A DNA stretch of 35,852 bases from an uncultured Myxococcales bacterium (GCA_903955385.1 CAJBNH010000081.1:1-35852); one strand, 5' to 3'. Positions 8,255 to 16,661 are shown, counted from the first letter of the stretch. Translations and numbers: made by a program. Notes: generated from the sequence alone by a model not told the origin.

Positions 8255-9697
8255 TTGAATTCCCGTTCGCTTCTTCAGCTGTGGCTCTTGCTTGCCCTGA
8301 CGTCGACCGTAGCGACCCGCTCGGCGTTCGCCAACTCCATGGAACTGTTCGGTGGTTCTGCTCGCGCCGCGTCGATGGGCTCGGCCGTCTCGGCTTGGGC
8401 CGACGATTACACAGCGCTGTGGCACAACCCGGCTGGCCTCGCGCTGTCGCAGCCGCACATGGCCGTGGGCATGGCGCTCGCGTTCGATCAGGTAGGCATT
8501 CGGCTCAAGCCCCGACCCGCGGGCTATGACCTGCCGGATCTCGGCAACGACTCGGCGACCGTTCCTACCTCGAAACTGCTCGCGGGGAGAAGCGATACAA
8601 CCGGCATTCCAGATAGTTACGACTTTCGCTTGGGGGCCGTCGGCTCGCTGGGGCTGGACAAGTTGCGGTTCGGCGTGGCCCTTTCCCTGCCGATGACGCG
8701 CCTGGGGATGCAGCGCACCCGCTTTGCCGACGAGCGCGAGCAATACGTGTCCAACCGTCTGGACTTCGAGCTGCTGGGCAGCCGGTCGCAGCACCAAGTG
8801 ATCCTGCTGGGCGTCGGCTATCCAGTGCTGTCGTGGCTGTCTCTGGGGGGCGGCTTCTCGATCCTGCCGTCGGGGCACGCCAGTAGCTCCGTCTACCTGA
8901 ACGACCCGGTCGACCAGGCCAACGCTAGACTCGCGGTCGACAACGAGCAGGTGGGGCGCATGGCTCCGCACCTTGGCGCGCTGGTGCATGGCGAGAAGTG
9001 GCGCGCGGGTCTGGCGTGGCGCAGTGCCAGCTACTTTCCGATGGTTCTGCAAAACAGCATCCAGATCAACGGCTTTCAGACCGACCCTGACAGCTTCCCC
9101 ATCCGTCAGGACGTCACGTTGCGGATGAACTACAGCCCGGACCAGCTGGCGCTGGGCGGTGCGGTGTGGCTGGGACCGACGACGGTGGTGGCCGAGGCGA
9201 TGTGGTCGCGCTGGAGCGGCTACGTCGACACGCAAAATGAGCCTGCGGGCTTCAACGACACGCTGAGTCTTCGCGCCGGACTGGAGCACCGTGCCGACAG
9301 CGACCGACGTCTCAGGGTGGGGTTGCAGTGGGAGCCTTCCCCCGTGCCCGAGCAAACCGGCCGAACGAATTACGTCGACAATTCAAGGATCGTCGCCACG
9401 ACAGGCGCCACCCACGGTCTCGAGTTGTTTGGCCGCGCGCTGGAGGTCGACTGGTACGTCCAAGTGCACCACCTGCTGCCGCGTGACACGAACAAAGCCC
9501 AGACCTCGCCTGCACCTGCCTGTGGCGCCGACGTCACCGTCGTGTGCGACGAGATCCCCGACGACACCGTCAACCCAACGACGGGTCAGAAGGTCGCGGA
9601 ATACCAGGGCCTGCAGACCGGCAACCCCGGCTTTCCCGGCTGGACCTCGTGGGGTGACCTGCTCGCCGTGGGCGTTGACATGCGCTGGAGGTTTTGA
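8255..9697 (+). CDS. OmpP1/FadL-like outer-membrane beta-barrel protein
   Basis: About 480 residues with a Sec signal peptide (hydrophobic LLQLWLLLAL core, cleavage likely after SAFA). The mature N terminus reads SMELFGGSARAASMGSAVSAWADDYTALWHNPAGLA. This is the hallmark of the FadL/OmpP1/PorV-like barrels, where a NPAGL motif follows a glycine-rich plug. Alternating hydrophobic strands continue to the C terminus, which ends in MRWRF with a terminal Phe as in outer-membrane barrels. It may pass hydrophobic compounds across the outer membrane. GGAGG at 8245-8249 favours TTG at 8255; a GTG at 8249 overlaps that site and would add two residues. Only 3 bp separate it from the next gene. Confidence 0.82.
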   Translation: MNSRSLLQLWLLLALTSTVATRSAFANSMELFGGSARAASMGSAVSAWADDYTALWHNPAGLALSQPHMAVGMALAFDQVGIRLKPRPAGYDLPDLGNDSATVPTSKLLAGRSDTTGIPDSYDFRLGAVGSLGLDKLRFGVALSLPMTRLGMQRTRFADEREQYVSNRLDFELLGSRSQHQVILLGVGYPVLSWLSLGGGFSILPSGHASSSVYLNDPVDQANARLAVDNEQVGRMAPHLGALVHGEKWRAGLAWRSASYFPMVLQNSIQINGFQTDPDSFPIRQDVTLRMNYSPDQLALGGAVWLGPTTVVAEAMWSRWSGYVDTQNEPAGFNDTLSLRAGLEHRADSDRRLRVGLQWEPSPVPEQTGRTNYVDNSRIVATTGATHGLELFGRALEVDWYVQVHHLLPRDTNKAQTSPAPACGADVTVVCDEIPDDTVNPTTGQKVAEYQGLQTGNPGFPGWTSWGDLLAVGVDMRWRF

Positions 9698-9700
9698 TCC

Positions 9701-10603
9701 ATGCCTTTGAAAAGCCTTCGCTTCCTGCTTCCCCTCGTCGCAGTCGCAGTCGCAGTGGCAGTGGCTTGCGAGCCAGCCGCCGAGCCTGCCGAGTTCGCCG
9801 ATCAGGTGTTCGACACGGTGGACGCCACGGCCGACACGCTGCCAGGCGACGCGACCGCCACGGGCGACCCGTCGACGACGATGGCGGGCACCTGGGCGCT
9901 GGCCACCGACTGGTCCGCGTGCGTGGCCGTCGCCGATGCCCGGTTCGAGCTGCGCAGCTACAAGATCCTGCGCGTCCAAATCGAGCAGAGCGGCCACCAG
10001 CTGCACGAGACCCGAACGCTGTGCAGCGCCACGAGCACGCAGTTGCTGGGGCAGGCGACGGTGTTCCCCACCGCGCTGTTGCAGGCCGTAGGGCCGCTGC
10101 AGGTCGACGCGACCGTCATCGCGAGCGGCGCCTCGACGGCGTACGAGAGCTCTGCCGAGATCCAGTTGTACGGCGTCAAGCTCAACCAGCCCTTCGCCGA
10201 CCCGATGCCCGATCACGCCGGCGACCCGCAGGTGTTCGACACCGACGGCGACGGCAAGCCAGGGGCCACGCTGCTGATCGGCAAGCTGTGCCAGATCTAC
10301 GTGGCGATCCGGGCGGTTTCGTCGCTGCAGGGGATGTGGGTGGGGCCCGGTCGCTTCGAGGGTGCCGGCCTGCACGACGTGGACCAGATCACGCTGGGCG
10401 GTTCGAGCGCGTTCTGCGAGCAAGCGTTTCCCACGTACCCCAACCAGCCCCACAGCGGCTTTGCGCTGCAGCGGGTCGACCAGGGCGGGCTGGACTTGGA
10501 CGCGGACAAGGACGGCGACGTCAGCTGCGCCGAGATCGTCAGCGCGCAGGCGAAGATCGTGACGTGGAAGAAGGCGGACGACTCGCGGTGCAAGGGGTTC
10601 TAG
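9701..10603 (+). CDS. Lipoprotein with EF-hand-like acidic loops, function unknown
   Basis: A 300-residue protein with an unusually repetitive lipoprotein signal (VAVAVAVAVAC, lipobox C23). An acidic Asp/Thr/Ala linker follows, about residues 24-65. The globular part has several cysteines but no domain I recognise. Two loops, DTDGDGKPG (about residue 180) and DADKDGDVSCAE (about residue 267), resemble calcium-binding EF-hand or dockerin loops. The ATG at 9701 is served by GGAGG (9687-9691), which lies inside the end of the preceding barrel gene, so the two are probably translated from one mRNA and may work together at the outer membrane. It converges on the lipoprotein ending at 10619. Confidence 0.75.
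   Translation: MPLKSLRFLLPLVAVAVAVAVACEPAAEPAEFADQVFDTVDATADTLPGDATATGDPSTTMAGTWALATDWSACVAVADARFELRSYKILRVQIEQSGHQLHETRTLCSATSTQLLGQATVFPTALLQAVGPLQVDATVIASGASTAYESSAEIQLYGVKLNQPFADPMPDHAGDPQVFDTDGDGKPGATLLIGKLCQIYVAIRAVSSLQGMWVGPGRFEGAGLHDVDQITLGGSSAFCEQAFPTYPNQPHSGFALQRVDQGGLDLDADKDGDVSCAEIVSAQAKIVTWKKADDSRCKGF
9737..9766 (+). repeat. Hexanucleotide repeat within a signal peptide
   Basis: GTCGCA occurs three times in tandem (9737-9754), followed by GTGGCA and GTGGCT. It encodes the Val-Ala repeats of the lipoprotein signal peptide. Units are in frame, so copy changes would lengthen or shorten the hydrophobic core without breaking the gene. Confidence 0.8.
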
Positions 10604-10618
10604 AACCCCAGACGACGT

Positions 10619-12724
10619 CTACTGATTCACCCAAATCATCGCGCCGACCGACTGGTCGTCGTCGTAGGTTCGCGTCGGGTTGGCCGGGTTCAGGTCAAAG
10701 CCCCAGCGCGCCGACGGGCCGTCGAGCCAGATCGACCACTTGCGAAAGGCGATGCCCAGGCCCGACGCAAGGTCGAACACGCCCATGTCGCTGACCTGGC
10801 CCAACCCCGCGGAGTTCTTGCCGATCGACGCCGTTCCGGTGCCGCGCAGGAACAGCGACTTGGTCCCCACGGCAATGTCGGGTCCCGTGTAGGCGGTCGG
10901 CGGCACCTGGCCGGTGCACGAGTCGCACCAGCGCAGCAAGTCGCGCTTGAGATAGAGGAATTCCATCTCGATGCCGCCGTCGCTGTCGCCGTCGTCGTCG
11001 AAGTCCGCTTCGGTCTGCGTCACTTGCGGCATCGACCCGGTGACATCGAGCACGACGACCGCGTGCCGGTCCAGGTCGGTGCGCGTCGTGCCGATGCCCT
11101 TCTGCACCGACGCCTTGACCTGGCTGCTCTTGCAGTGGGGCATCGCGTAAAGCCGCTTGCCGTCTGGCGACGACCCAAACGACCCGGGCAGCAGGCCGAA
11201 GCCGGTGGTCTCGATCTGGGTCAGGAACTTGCCCTCGACGTCCAGAACCTCGATGCCCTTGTCGCTGCCGACCAGGAGTCGCGGCGTGGCCCCCACCGGC
11301 ACGGCAGCGAAGGCGGGCGGCCACGCGTTGGTCGAGCCGCACTTCTCGTTGGCCGTTCCCGCTGAGGTTGCCGTGCGCTTCTCGAAGTCCACCTTGCCAT
11401 CCGGGCTGATGGGCACCCGGTACACCGCCGTCTGGGCGCTCTTGCCGGCGATCTTGGCCTCGTCCGTCAGCTGGCCGGACCACGACGGTTCCATCAGCAG
11501 CAGGTGCTGGCCGATCGCCGCCACGCCGCGGAAGATCCGCTTGGTGCTCAGGAATTCGCTCTTCTTCTTGTCGTACGTCTCGATGATCTTGCCCGCGCCC
11601 GTGGCATCCAGTTCGACCACCATCAGGGCATACGCCCCCGTCGTCGTCAGCGCGCCGGCACCCTTGAAGTCGATCAGGTACAACCGGGTCTTGTCGCCGT
11701 CGAACAGAGCCGCGCCGCGGCAGGGCCAGGGCAGCGACTCGGCGCCCGGGCTCAGGCAGCTGCCGTCGGCGCAGTCGGGGTGGGGAATGTAGACCGACCC
11801 GCTGGCAAACTTGTTCGTCGCCAGGTCATACGTGAACACCCGAGCGCCCTTGCCGCCCGCGCCCATCACGTGCAGCGACGAACCCTGACCGCGCACGAAG
11901 CCGCACAGGTCGCCCGCGAACGGCTTGCCGTCGACCAGGGGCGCCACCCCCGCACCCACACTGTAGGTCGCCAAGTCCACGGACTTGATGTGGTTGCGAA
12001 AGCCGCCCTCGCCCGACGTCGCCAGAACCACCCGTCCGGCCTCGGGGGCGACCGGAAATGCCGGCGTCGACACCAGCAAGTGCCCCAGCACCACCACGCC
12101 CATGTCGGCCGGCGCGGCGTCGGACAGCGTGACGGCGGTGGTGCCCGTTAGCGGATTCTTGCCCTCCGACGGCTTGGGGTCGGCGCCGGCGGCCTGCAAT
12201 GTGTCGAAAGGACCAAAGGATCCCGTCTGGTCGGCGGCGTCGCCGTAGTCCTGGCTGTACTTCGAGTCGAGCGCCACGCGGGCGAAGTAGCTGCCCGACG
12301 GAAGACCGCCCACCAACAACGGAATCGTAGAGCCAGACGCCAGCAGCGCGTCGGTCTTGACCTTGTCGGACCACACGACCTTCAAGCAGTTCGCGTCCTC
12401 GCACAGTTGTACGTACAGGTTGCCGCGCACCAGCTTCGACCCCGAGGTCAGGTAGCTGCGCAGCGACGACACGACCTGATTCGGAAAGTCTTTCGCGATG
12501 CGGACTTCCGCCTTCAGCTGGGCGGCACCCACCGGGTTCACCACATCGGCGCTCAGGCCCACATCGGCCTGCTCGGGGGCAACATCCACCGGCACGTCTT
12601 GCACCGTGTCGGTCACTTCCGTCACGTCAAAGGGCACGTAGGCCGTGGTCGGAGCCACCTCGCAGCCTGCCAGCACGGTCACCGCCAAGGAGCAAAGGGT
12701 CACCAACGGAAAGCGCAGGGTCAT
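10619..12724 (-). CDS. Large lipoprotein with beta-propeller-like repeats, third gene of the YGGP/radical SAM operon
   Basis: A 701-residue protein with a lipoprotein signal ending in VLAGC (C21) and then an Asp/Val/Thr-rich linker (about 25-60). Residues from about 200 on contain repeated short strand patterns of the kind seen in beta-propellers (RVVLATSG, RVFTYDLAT, RLYLIDFKG, RLLVGSDKGIEVLDVEGKFL, SPDGKRLYAMPH, HAVVVLDVTGSMP), suggesting a YVTN/WD-like surface domain. A DFDDDGDSDGG acidic stretch may bind calcium. I do not recognise a named family. The ATG at 12724 has GAGGAG at 12736-12731 with a 6-nt spacer. It begins 34 bp after the radical SAM gene, so it is probably cotranscribed and may be a partner or receiver of the modified lipoprotein (inference). 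Confidence 0.8.
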   Translation of the reverse strand: MTLRFPLVTLCSLAVTVLAGCEVAPTTAYVPFDVTEVTDTVQDVPVDVAPEQADVGLSADVVNPVGAAQLKAEVRIAKDFPNQVVSSLRSYLTSGSKLVRGNLYVQLCEDANCLKVVWSDKVKTDALLASGSTIPLLVGGLPSGSYFARVALDSKYSQDYGDAADQTGSFGPFDTLQAAGADPKPSEGKNPLTGTTAVTLSDAAPADMGVVVLGHLLVSTPAFPVAPEAGRVVLATSGEGGFRNHIKSVDLATYSVGAGVAPLVDGKPFAGDLCGFVRGQGSSLHVMGAGGKGARVFTYDLATNKFASGSVYIPHPDCADGSCLSPGAESLPWPCRGAALFDGDKTRLYLIDFKGAGALTTTGAYALMVVELDATGAGKIIETYDKKKSEFLSTKRIFRGVAAIGQHLLLMEPSWSGQLTDEAKIAGKSAQTAVYRVPISPDGKVDFEKRTATSAGTANEKCGSTNAWPPAFAAVPVGATPRLLVGSDKGIEVLDVEGKFLTQIETTGFGLLPGSFGSSPDGKRLYAMPHCKSSQVKASVQKGIGTTRTDLDRHAVVVLDVTGSMPQVTQTEADFDDDGDSDGGIEMEFLYLKRDLLRWCDSCTGQVPPTAYTGPDIAVGTKSLFLRGTGTASIGKNSAGLGQVSDMGVFDLASGLGIAFRKWSIWLDGPSARWGFDLNPANPTRTYDDDQSVGAMIWVNQ

Positions 12725-12758
12725 CGGGAACTCCTCAACGGGCAGGGCAGGGTTGCGG

Positions 12759-13895
12759 TCAGGCGGGCGCTCGCGTCGTGGCGCCATCCTGACGATCCAG
12801 CCAGCAGAATTCGTCGGGTTGCACCAGTCGCTCGTGCAGGCCGCCGCCGCCGCAGACCTCGAACCACGAGCAGTCTTCGCAGGGTCCGGTCTTGCGCCAC
12901 GCCATGTCGCGGTGTTGCTTGAACTCGGTGCGCCAGATCTCGGAGAAGCGCCGTTCGAGCGCCGAGCCCTGGGCCATCGAGCGCGGCAGCGACGGGCACG
13001 CGCTGACCTGACCGTCGGCCAGGATCGACGCCACGCACAACCCGGCGAAACACTGCGAGTCACCCGGGCGAATCTTCAGCTCGCGCTGCACGCCGAGAAA
13101 GCCGCCGCAGGAGAAACGCACGTCGAATTTCTCTTTGTTCTTCTTGATCTCTGCGCGTCGTGTCTCCAGAAAGTCGAACAGCTGGCGCACCTGCGGCGGC
13201 TCGAGCCACAGGTCGGGCCCGTCCAACTCGGCGCGGCCCATGCGGTCGATCGTGATCAGCCGCTGCATCGTCGCGCCCGCTGCGCGCACGGCCTTCTCGA
13301 TCTCGCGCAGGTGATCCAGATGCACCGGGCGCACGCAGGTGATGGCCTCGACGCGCCGAAAGCCGATCGCCCGCGCCGCCGCGATGCCGTCCAACGCCTT
13401 GCGCCACGAGCCCTTGCCGCGCACCGCCTCGTGCTCGTCTTCCAACCCGTCGATGCTGACGCAGATGGTCCGCATCCCCGCGTCCCACAGCGCCTGGGCC
13501 TTCTCGCGGTCCAGCAGCGTGCCGTTGGTGACGATGCAGCTGCGCATCCCCAGCGACGTCATGTGCGCGACGACCTCGAACAGGTCCTTGCGCAGCAGGG
13601 GCTCGCCGCCCGTGACCGACACGAAGATGCGCTTGGCGTTGAAGTCTTGCGCGATGGTGTCGAGGATCGCTTTGACTTCAGCCGTTTCCAGCTCGCGCAC
13701 CGGCGACTTGCCCTCGCAGCTCGACCCGCAGTGGCGGCAGCGCAGGTTGCAGCGCAGCGTCGCCTCCCAGAACAGGTACGTCATGTCGGGCTTGGTGAAG
13801 AGGCGCCCGCGGCGGGCAGCGTCGCGGCGCACGGCGACCAGCTTGGGCAGGTCCATCAGGCCGACGTCGCCGGCGCTTTTGCGGAACAGGGACAT
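12759..13895 (-). CDS. Radical SAM/SPASM peptide-modifying enzyme
   Basis: A 378-residue cytoplasmic enzyme. The radical SAM cluster ligands are C49, C53 and C56 in CNLRCRHC, with C60 nearby and the SAM-binding GGEPL at 96-100. The C-terminal SPASM region carries eight cysteines (263, 282, 287, 300, 339, 342, 348, 364), enough for two auxiliary 4Fe-4S clusters. This architecture is shared with maturases that form carbon-carbon, thioether or ether links in ribosomal peptides, and with anaerobic sulfatase activators. No sulfatase is near. The gene directly before it encodes a lipoprotein with seven YGGP repeats, which makes that protein the likely substrate (inference). The ATG at 13895 is 70 bp after the stop of that gene. 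Confidence 0.92.
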   Translation of the reverse strand: MSLFRKSAGDVGLMDLPKLVAVRRDAARRGRLFTKPDMTYLFWEATLRCNLRCRHCGSSCEGKSPVRELETAEVKAILDTIAQDFNAKRIFVSVTGGEPLLRKDLFEVVAHMTSLGMRSCIVTNGTLLDREKAQALWDAGMRTICVSIDGLEDEHEAVRGKGSWRKALDGIAAARAIGFRRVEAITCVRPVHLDHLREIEKAVRAAGATMQRLITIDRMGRAELDGPDLWLEPPQVRQLFDFLETRRAEIKKNKEKFDVRFSCGGFLGVQRELKIRPGDSQCFAGLCVASILADGQVSACPSLPRSMAQGSALERRFSEIWRTEFKQHRDMAWRKTGPCEDCSWFEVCGGGGLHERLVQPDEFCWLDRQDGATTRAPA

Positions 13896-13965
13896 GGCGC
13901 TCCGTGGTGTGGGACCGGCCGTCGCGCGGGGCGTCGCCCGTCCGGGGGCAACCGGCGTGTGGGGG

Positions 13966-14514
13966 TCAACCGGCGTCGACCGGGCCGCCGTACTTTACCG
14001 CGGGGCCGGTGTCGATCGTGTCATTGGCGTCGTGATCGACGTCTTCGCTCGTGTCGAACGGGCCGCCGTACATCGGAGCAATCTCAGGACCTTGCGAACC
14101 GTCGTCGGCGTCCACGTCCATCGGACCGCCGTACTTCGTCGCGATCTCGATGTCCTCGGTCGTGTCGGCGGGGCCACCGTACTTGGTGGCGACGTCAGAG
14201 GCGCCTGCGTCTTCGTCGATGTCCATCGGACCACCGTACTTGGTGGCGACGTCGGTAGCGCCTGCGTCTTCGTCGATGTCCATCGGACCGCCGTACTTGG
14301 TGGCGGTCTCGGATGCCGTGTCGGCCTCCGCGTCAGAAAGGGTGTCGGGTGGCCCGCCGTACTTGGCCGTGTTGTCGGCGGAAGGGTCGGCGGGTGTCTC
14401 GCACCCCGGCAACGCCGCCAGCGCCGCACCGCCGGTAGCGACCACCCACAACCCTGCTGCCTTGTTCAAGAAATCGACCAGGAACGAGCGTCGTGAAGTC
14501 GTGACGGAAGCCAT
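13966..14514 (-). CDS. Tat-exported lipoprotein with seven YGGP repeats, putative radical SAM substrate
   Basis: A 182-residue protein. Residues 7-12 (SRRSFL) form a twin-arginine motif, followed by a hydrophobic stretch and a lipobox ALPGC (C38), so it should be folded or modified in the cytoplasm, exported by Tat and lipidated. The rest is a hydrophilic acidic chain with YGGP motifs whose tyrosines are at 52, 74, 93, 112, 128, 149 and 175. Most read (A/T)KYGGPxD followed by a Asp/Glu-rich spacer; repeats two and three are nearly identical 19-residue units. The last repeat ends five residues before the C terminus. Repeated short cores plus an adjacent radical SAM/SPASM gene suggest a multi-core modified peptide. 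The ATG at 14514 has AGGAGG at 14528-14523. The exact modification is unknown. Confidence 0.88.
   Translation of the reverse strand: MASVTTSRRSFLVDFLNKAAGLWVVATGGAALAALPGCETPADPSADNTAKYGGPPDTLSDAEADTASETATKYGGPMDIDEDAGATDVATKYGGPMDIDEDAGASDVATKYGGPADTTEDIEIATKYGGPMDVDADDGSQGPEIAPMYGGPFDTSEDVDHDANDTIDTGPAVKYGGPVDAG
14188..14301 (-). repeat. 57-bp tandem repeat encoding two 19-residue YGGP units
   Basis: Two almost identical 57-bp units begin at 14188 and 14245 and differ at only a few bases. They encode repeats two and three of the YGGP lipoprotein. The high DNA identity points to a recent in-frame duplication of the core unit. Confidence 0.85.
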
Positions 14515-14606
14515 GGGGTCCGCCTCCTTGCGTCTGCCGGCAGGTCGCGCGCCGAGAGGGGGACGGGCGCGGTCTGCTCGATGGAATCCCTTCAACTGCC
14601 GATCCA

Positions 14607-14618
14607 GTGTGCGCACAC
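14607..14618. promoter_or_regulatory. Palindrome at the predicted start of the YGGP operon transcript
   Basis: GTGTGCGCACAC is a perfect 12-bp palindrome lying just downstream of the predicted -10 (14631-14626). The overlapping ACACGTGT (14615-14622) is a second palindrome. Position suits a repressor site, but no regulator is identified. Confidence 0.35.
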
Positions 14619-14625
14619 GTGTTGG

Positions 14626-14654
14626 ACTGTAGCGCTTGGGTTGCGGGGGGACAA
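14626..14654 (-). promoter_or_regulatory. Putative promoter of the YGGP-lipoprotein/radical SAM operon
   Basis: On the minus strand TTGTCC (14654-14649), 17 bp, then TACAGT (14631-14626). Transcription should begin near 14619, leaving a leader of about 105 nt before the ATG at 14514. Confidence 0.5.
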
Positions 14655-14685
14655 GGACTTGGACGGTCCGGCATCGGGGGGGGCA

Positions 14686-14714
14686 TTTCCATCCGCCCGC
14701 GCCGCCGCTACCTT
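14686..14714 (+). promoter_or_regulatory. Putative leaderless promoter of the molybdoenzyme gene
   Basis: TTTCCA (14686-14691), 17 bp, then TACCTT (14709-14714). A start 7 nt after the -10 falls on the A of the ATG at 14721, and there is no Shine-Dalgarno sequence before that ATG. This suggests a leaderless mRNA. The block CTACCTTTGC is repeated before the gene at 16779. Confidence 0.45.
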
Positions 14715-14720
14715 TGCGCC

Positions 14721-16661
14721 ATGACCGACACGTCCACGCACCTCCGCACCGCCTGCAACCGCGACTGCCCCGACGTCTGCGGCATCCTCGCCACGGTCCG
14801 CGACGGCCGCGTCACGCGCTTGCAGGGCGACCCCGACCACCCCGTCACGCGCGGCTTTCTGTGCCACCGGACCAGCCGGTTCCTCGACCGCCAGTACAGC
14901 CCCGACCGCCTGACCACGCCCCTGATGCGCGACGGTGACGGCTTTCGACCCATCGGCTGGGACGAGGCGCTGGACCGCATCGCCCGTCAAATGTGCGCCA
15001 TCCGTGCAGAATCCGGTCCAGGCGCGATCCTGCACTACCGCAGCGGCGGGTCGCTGGGTCTGATGAAGCACGTGACGGACGCGCTGTTCGAGCGGTTCGG
15101 TCCGGTGACGTTGAAGTCGGGCGACATCTGCTCTGGCGCAGGCGACGCGGCGCAGTTGGCGGATTTCGGGGTCGAGGACAGTCACGATCTCGAGGACCTG
15201 CGCAACGCCAGGACGATCCTGCTGTGGGGCAAGAACCCGCACGTGTCGAGTCCGCATCTGGTGCCGCTGCTGCGCGAGTGTCGCAAGGCAGGGGCGCGGG
15301 TCGTGCTGGTCGATCCTGTGCACCATCAGGGCGTTTCCAGTGCGGACCTGTACCTGCAGCCGCGGCCCGGAGGTGACGTGGCGCTGGGGCTGGGGGTGGC
15401 GCGCGAGCTGTTCGAAGCGGGGGCGGTCGATCCGACGTGCGAGGCGTACTGCCTGAATCTGCAGGTGTTTCGGCGCACGGCGCTGGGCCGGTCGACGGCC
15501 CACTGGGCCGAGCTGGCGGGCGTCCGTGTCGACGAGGTTCGTGCGCTGGCCCAAGCCTATGCCCAAGGGCCGTCAGCGATTCTGGTCGGTTGGGGCACGC
15601 AGCGGCGCGGCAACGGCTCGGCGGCGGTGCGGGTGCTCGACGCGCTGGGGGCGATCTCGGGCAATCTGGGCGTCGCTGGCGGTGGCGTGTCGTTCTACTT
15701 CCAGCGGCGGGGCGCGTTCGACCTCTCGTTTGCATCGGGCGCAGCGGCGCGGCGGCTGCCGGAAGCGCTGTTGGGTCAGGCAGTTCTGGAGGCCCGTGAC
15801 CCGCCGGTGCGCGCGGTGTGGGTGACGGCTGGCAATCCCGTGGCCATGCTGCCCGACTCGCGAAAGGTCGCAGAGGCGCTGCAGACGCGCGACCTGACGG
15901 TGGTTGTCGACGCCTTCCTGACCGACACCGCCCGCTGCGCTCACTTCGTGCTGCCGACGACGACGCTGTTGGAGGAGGACGACCTGGTCGGCTCGTACGG
16001 GCACGCTTGGCTGGCCGAGGTGCGGCCGGTGGTGGCGCGACCTGAAGGTGTCCGCAGCGACTACGAGATCGCGGGAGAGCTTGCGGTGCGACTGGGGCTG
16101 CCCAACGCGCAGGAGTTTCGCCAGCCGGTCGAGGTGTGGAAGCGGCGGCTGTTGTCCCGAGTGGCAGACCACGGCGCGGGACTGGATCAGCTGCGGCAGG
16201 GGCCGGTGCGCCACCCGCTCGCTCCCAAGATCCTGTTCGAAGACAGGAAGTTCCCCACGCCGTCAGGCAAGGTCGAGCTGGTGACGGACCTGGACCCGAC
16301 CCCACCGCAAGTCACGCCGCAACGACCGATGTTGCTGATGGCGTTGTCGACCGAGCGCTCCCAGGCCTCGCAGCCAGCGGGTGCGCAGGAACCCCAAGGT
16401 CCTCCGGTGGCGACCGTTCACCCCGATGCCGCCTTGGGATTCGACGACGGCGGGCTAGCCCAGGTGGTGTCGGACGTCGGCGCGATGACGGTGCGGCTGC
16501 GGTTCGACCCGAGGCAGCGGCGCGACGTGCTGGCGATGGCCAAGGGTGGTTCACTGGGCGCGGGGCGTTGTCCGAATGCGCTGGTGCCGGCTCGCCAAAC
16601 GGATTGTGGAGGCGGTGCAGTCTATTACGACACCCCGGTGGCCCTGTTACCAGTGGACTGA
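14721..16661 (+). CDS. Stand-alone molybdopterin oxidoreductase (DMSO reductase superfamily)
   Basis: A 646-residue protein without a signal peptide, so probably cytoplasmic. C12, C16, C20 and C48 (CNRDCPDVC and GFLCH) give an N-terminal 4Fe-4S site of the Molybdop_Fe4S4 type. The central catalytic domain includes SGDICSGAG, with C137 at the position where the family carries its molybdenum ligand, and nucleotide-binding segments such as TILLWGKNPHVSSPH. The C-terminal part (from about 545) is a molydop-binding domain ending CPNALVPARQTDCGGGAVYY. It resembles formate dehydrogenase-like and BisC-like proteins, but no ferredoxin or membrane subunit is adjacent, so substrate and electron partner are unknown. 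The start lacks a ribosome site and fits a leaderless transcript. Confidence 0.88.
   Translation: MTDTSTHLRTACNRDCPDVCGILATVRDGRVTRLQGDPDHPVTRGFLCHRTSRFLDRQYSPDRLTTPLMRDGDGFRPIGWDEALDRIARQMCAIRAESGPGAILHYRSGGSLGLMKHVTDALFERFGPVTLKSGDICSGAGDAAQLADFGVEDSHDLEDLRNARTILLWGKNPHVSSPHLVPLLRECRKAGARVVLVDPVHHQGVSSADLYLQPRPGGDVALGLGVARELFEAGAVDPTCEAYCLNLQVFRRTALGRSTAHWAELAGVRVDEVRALAQAYAQGPSAILVGWGTQRRGNGSAAVRVLDALGAISGNLGVAGGGVSFYFQRRGAFDLSFASGAAARRLPEALLGQAVLEARDPPVRAVWVTAGNPVAMLPDSRKVAEALQTRDLTVVVDAFLTDTARCAHFVLPTTTLLEEDDLVGSYGHAWLAEVRPVVARPEGVRSDYEIAGELAVRLGLPNAQEFRQPVEVWKRRLLSRVADHGAGLDQLRQGPVRHPLAPKILFEDRKFPTPSGKVELVTDLDPTPPQVTPQRPMLLMALSTERSQASQPAGAQEPQGPPVATVHPDAALGFDDGGLAQVVSDVGAMTVRLRFDPRQRRDVLAMAKGGSLGAGRCPNALVPARQTDCGGGAVYYDTPVALLPVD

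Noticed and set aside
13060-13895. Anaerobic sulfatase-maturing enzyme
   Set aside because: SPASM cysteines would allow it, but no sulfatase is nearby and a repeat-bearing partner gene is.
13966-14400. CRISPR-like array
   Set aside because: The repeats encode protein units in frame, vary in length and have no unique spacers.
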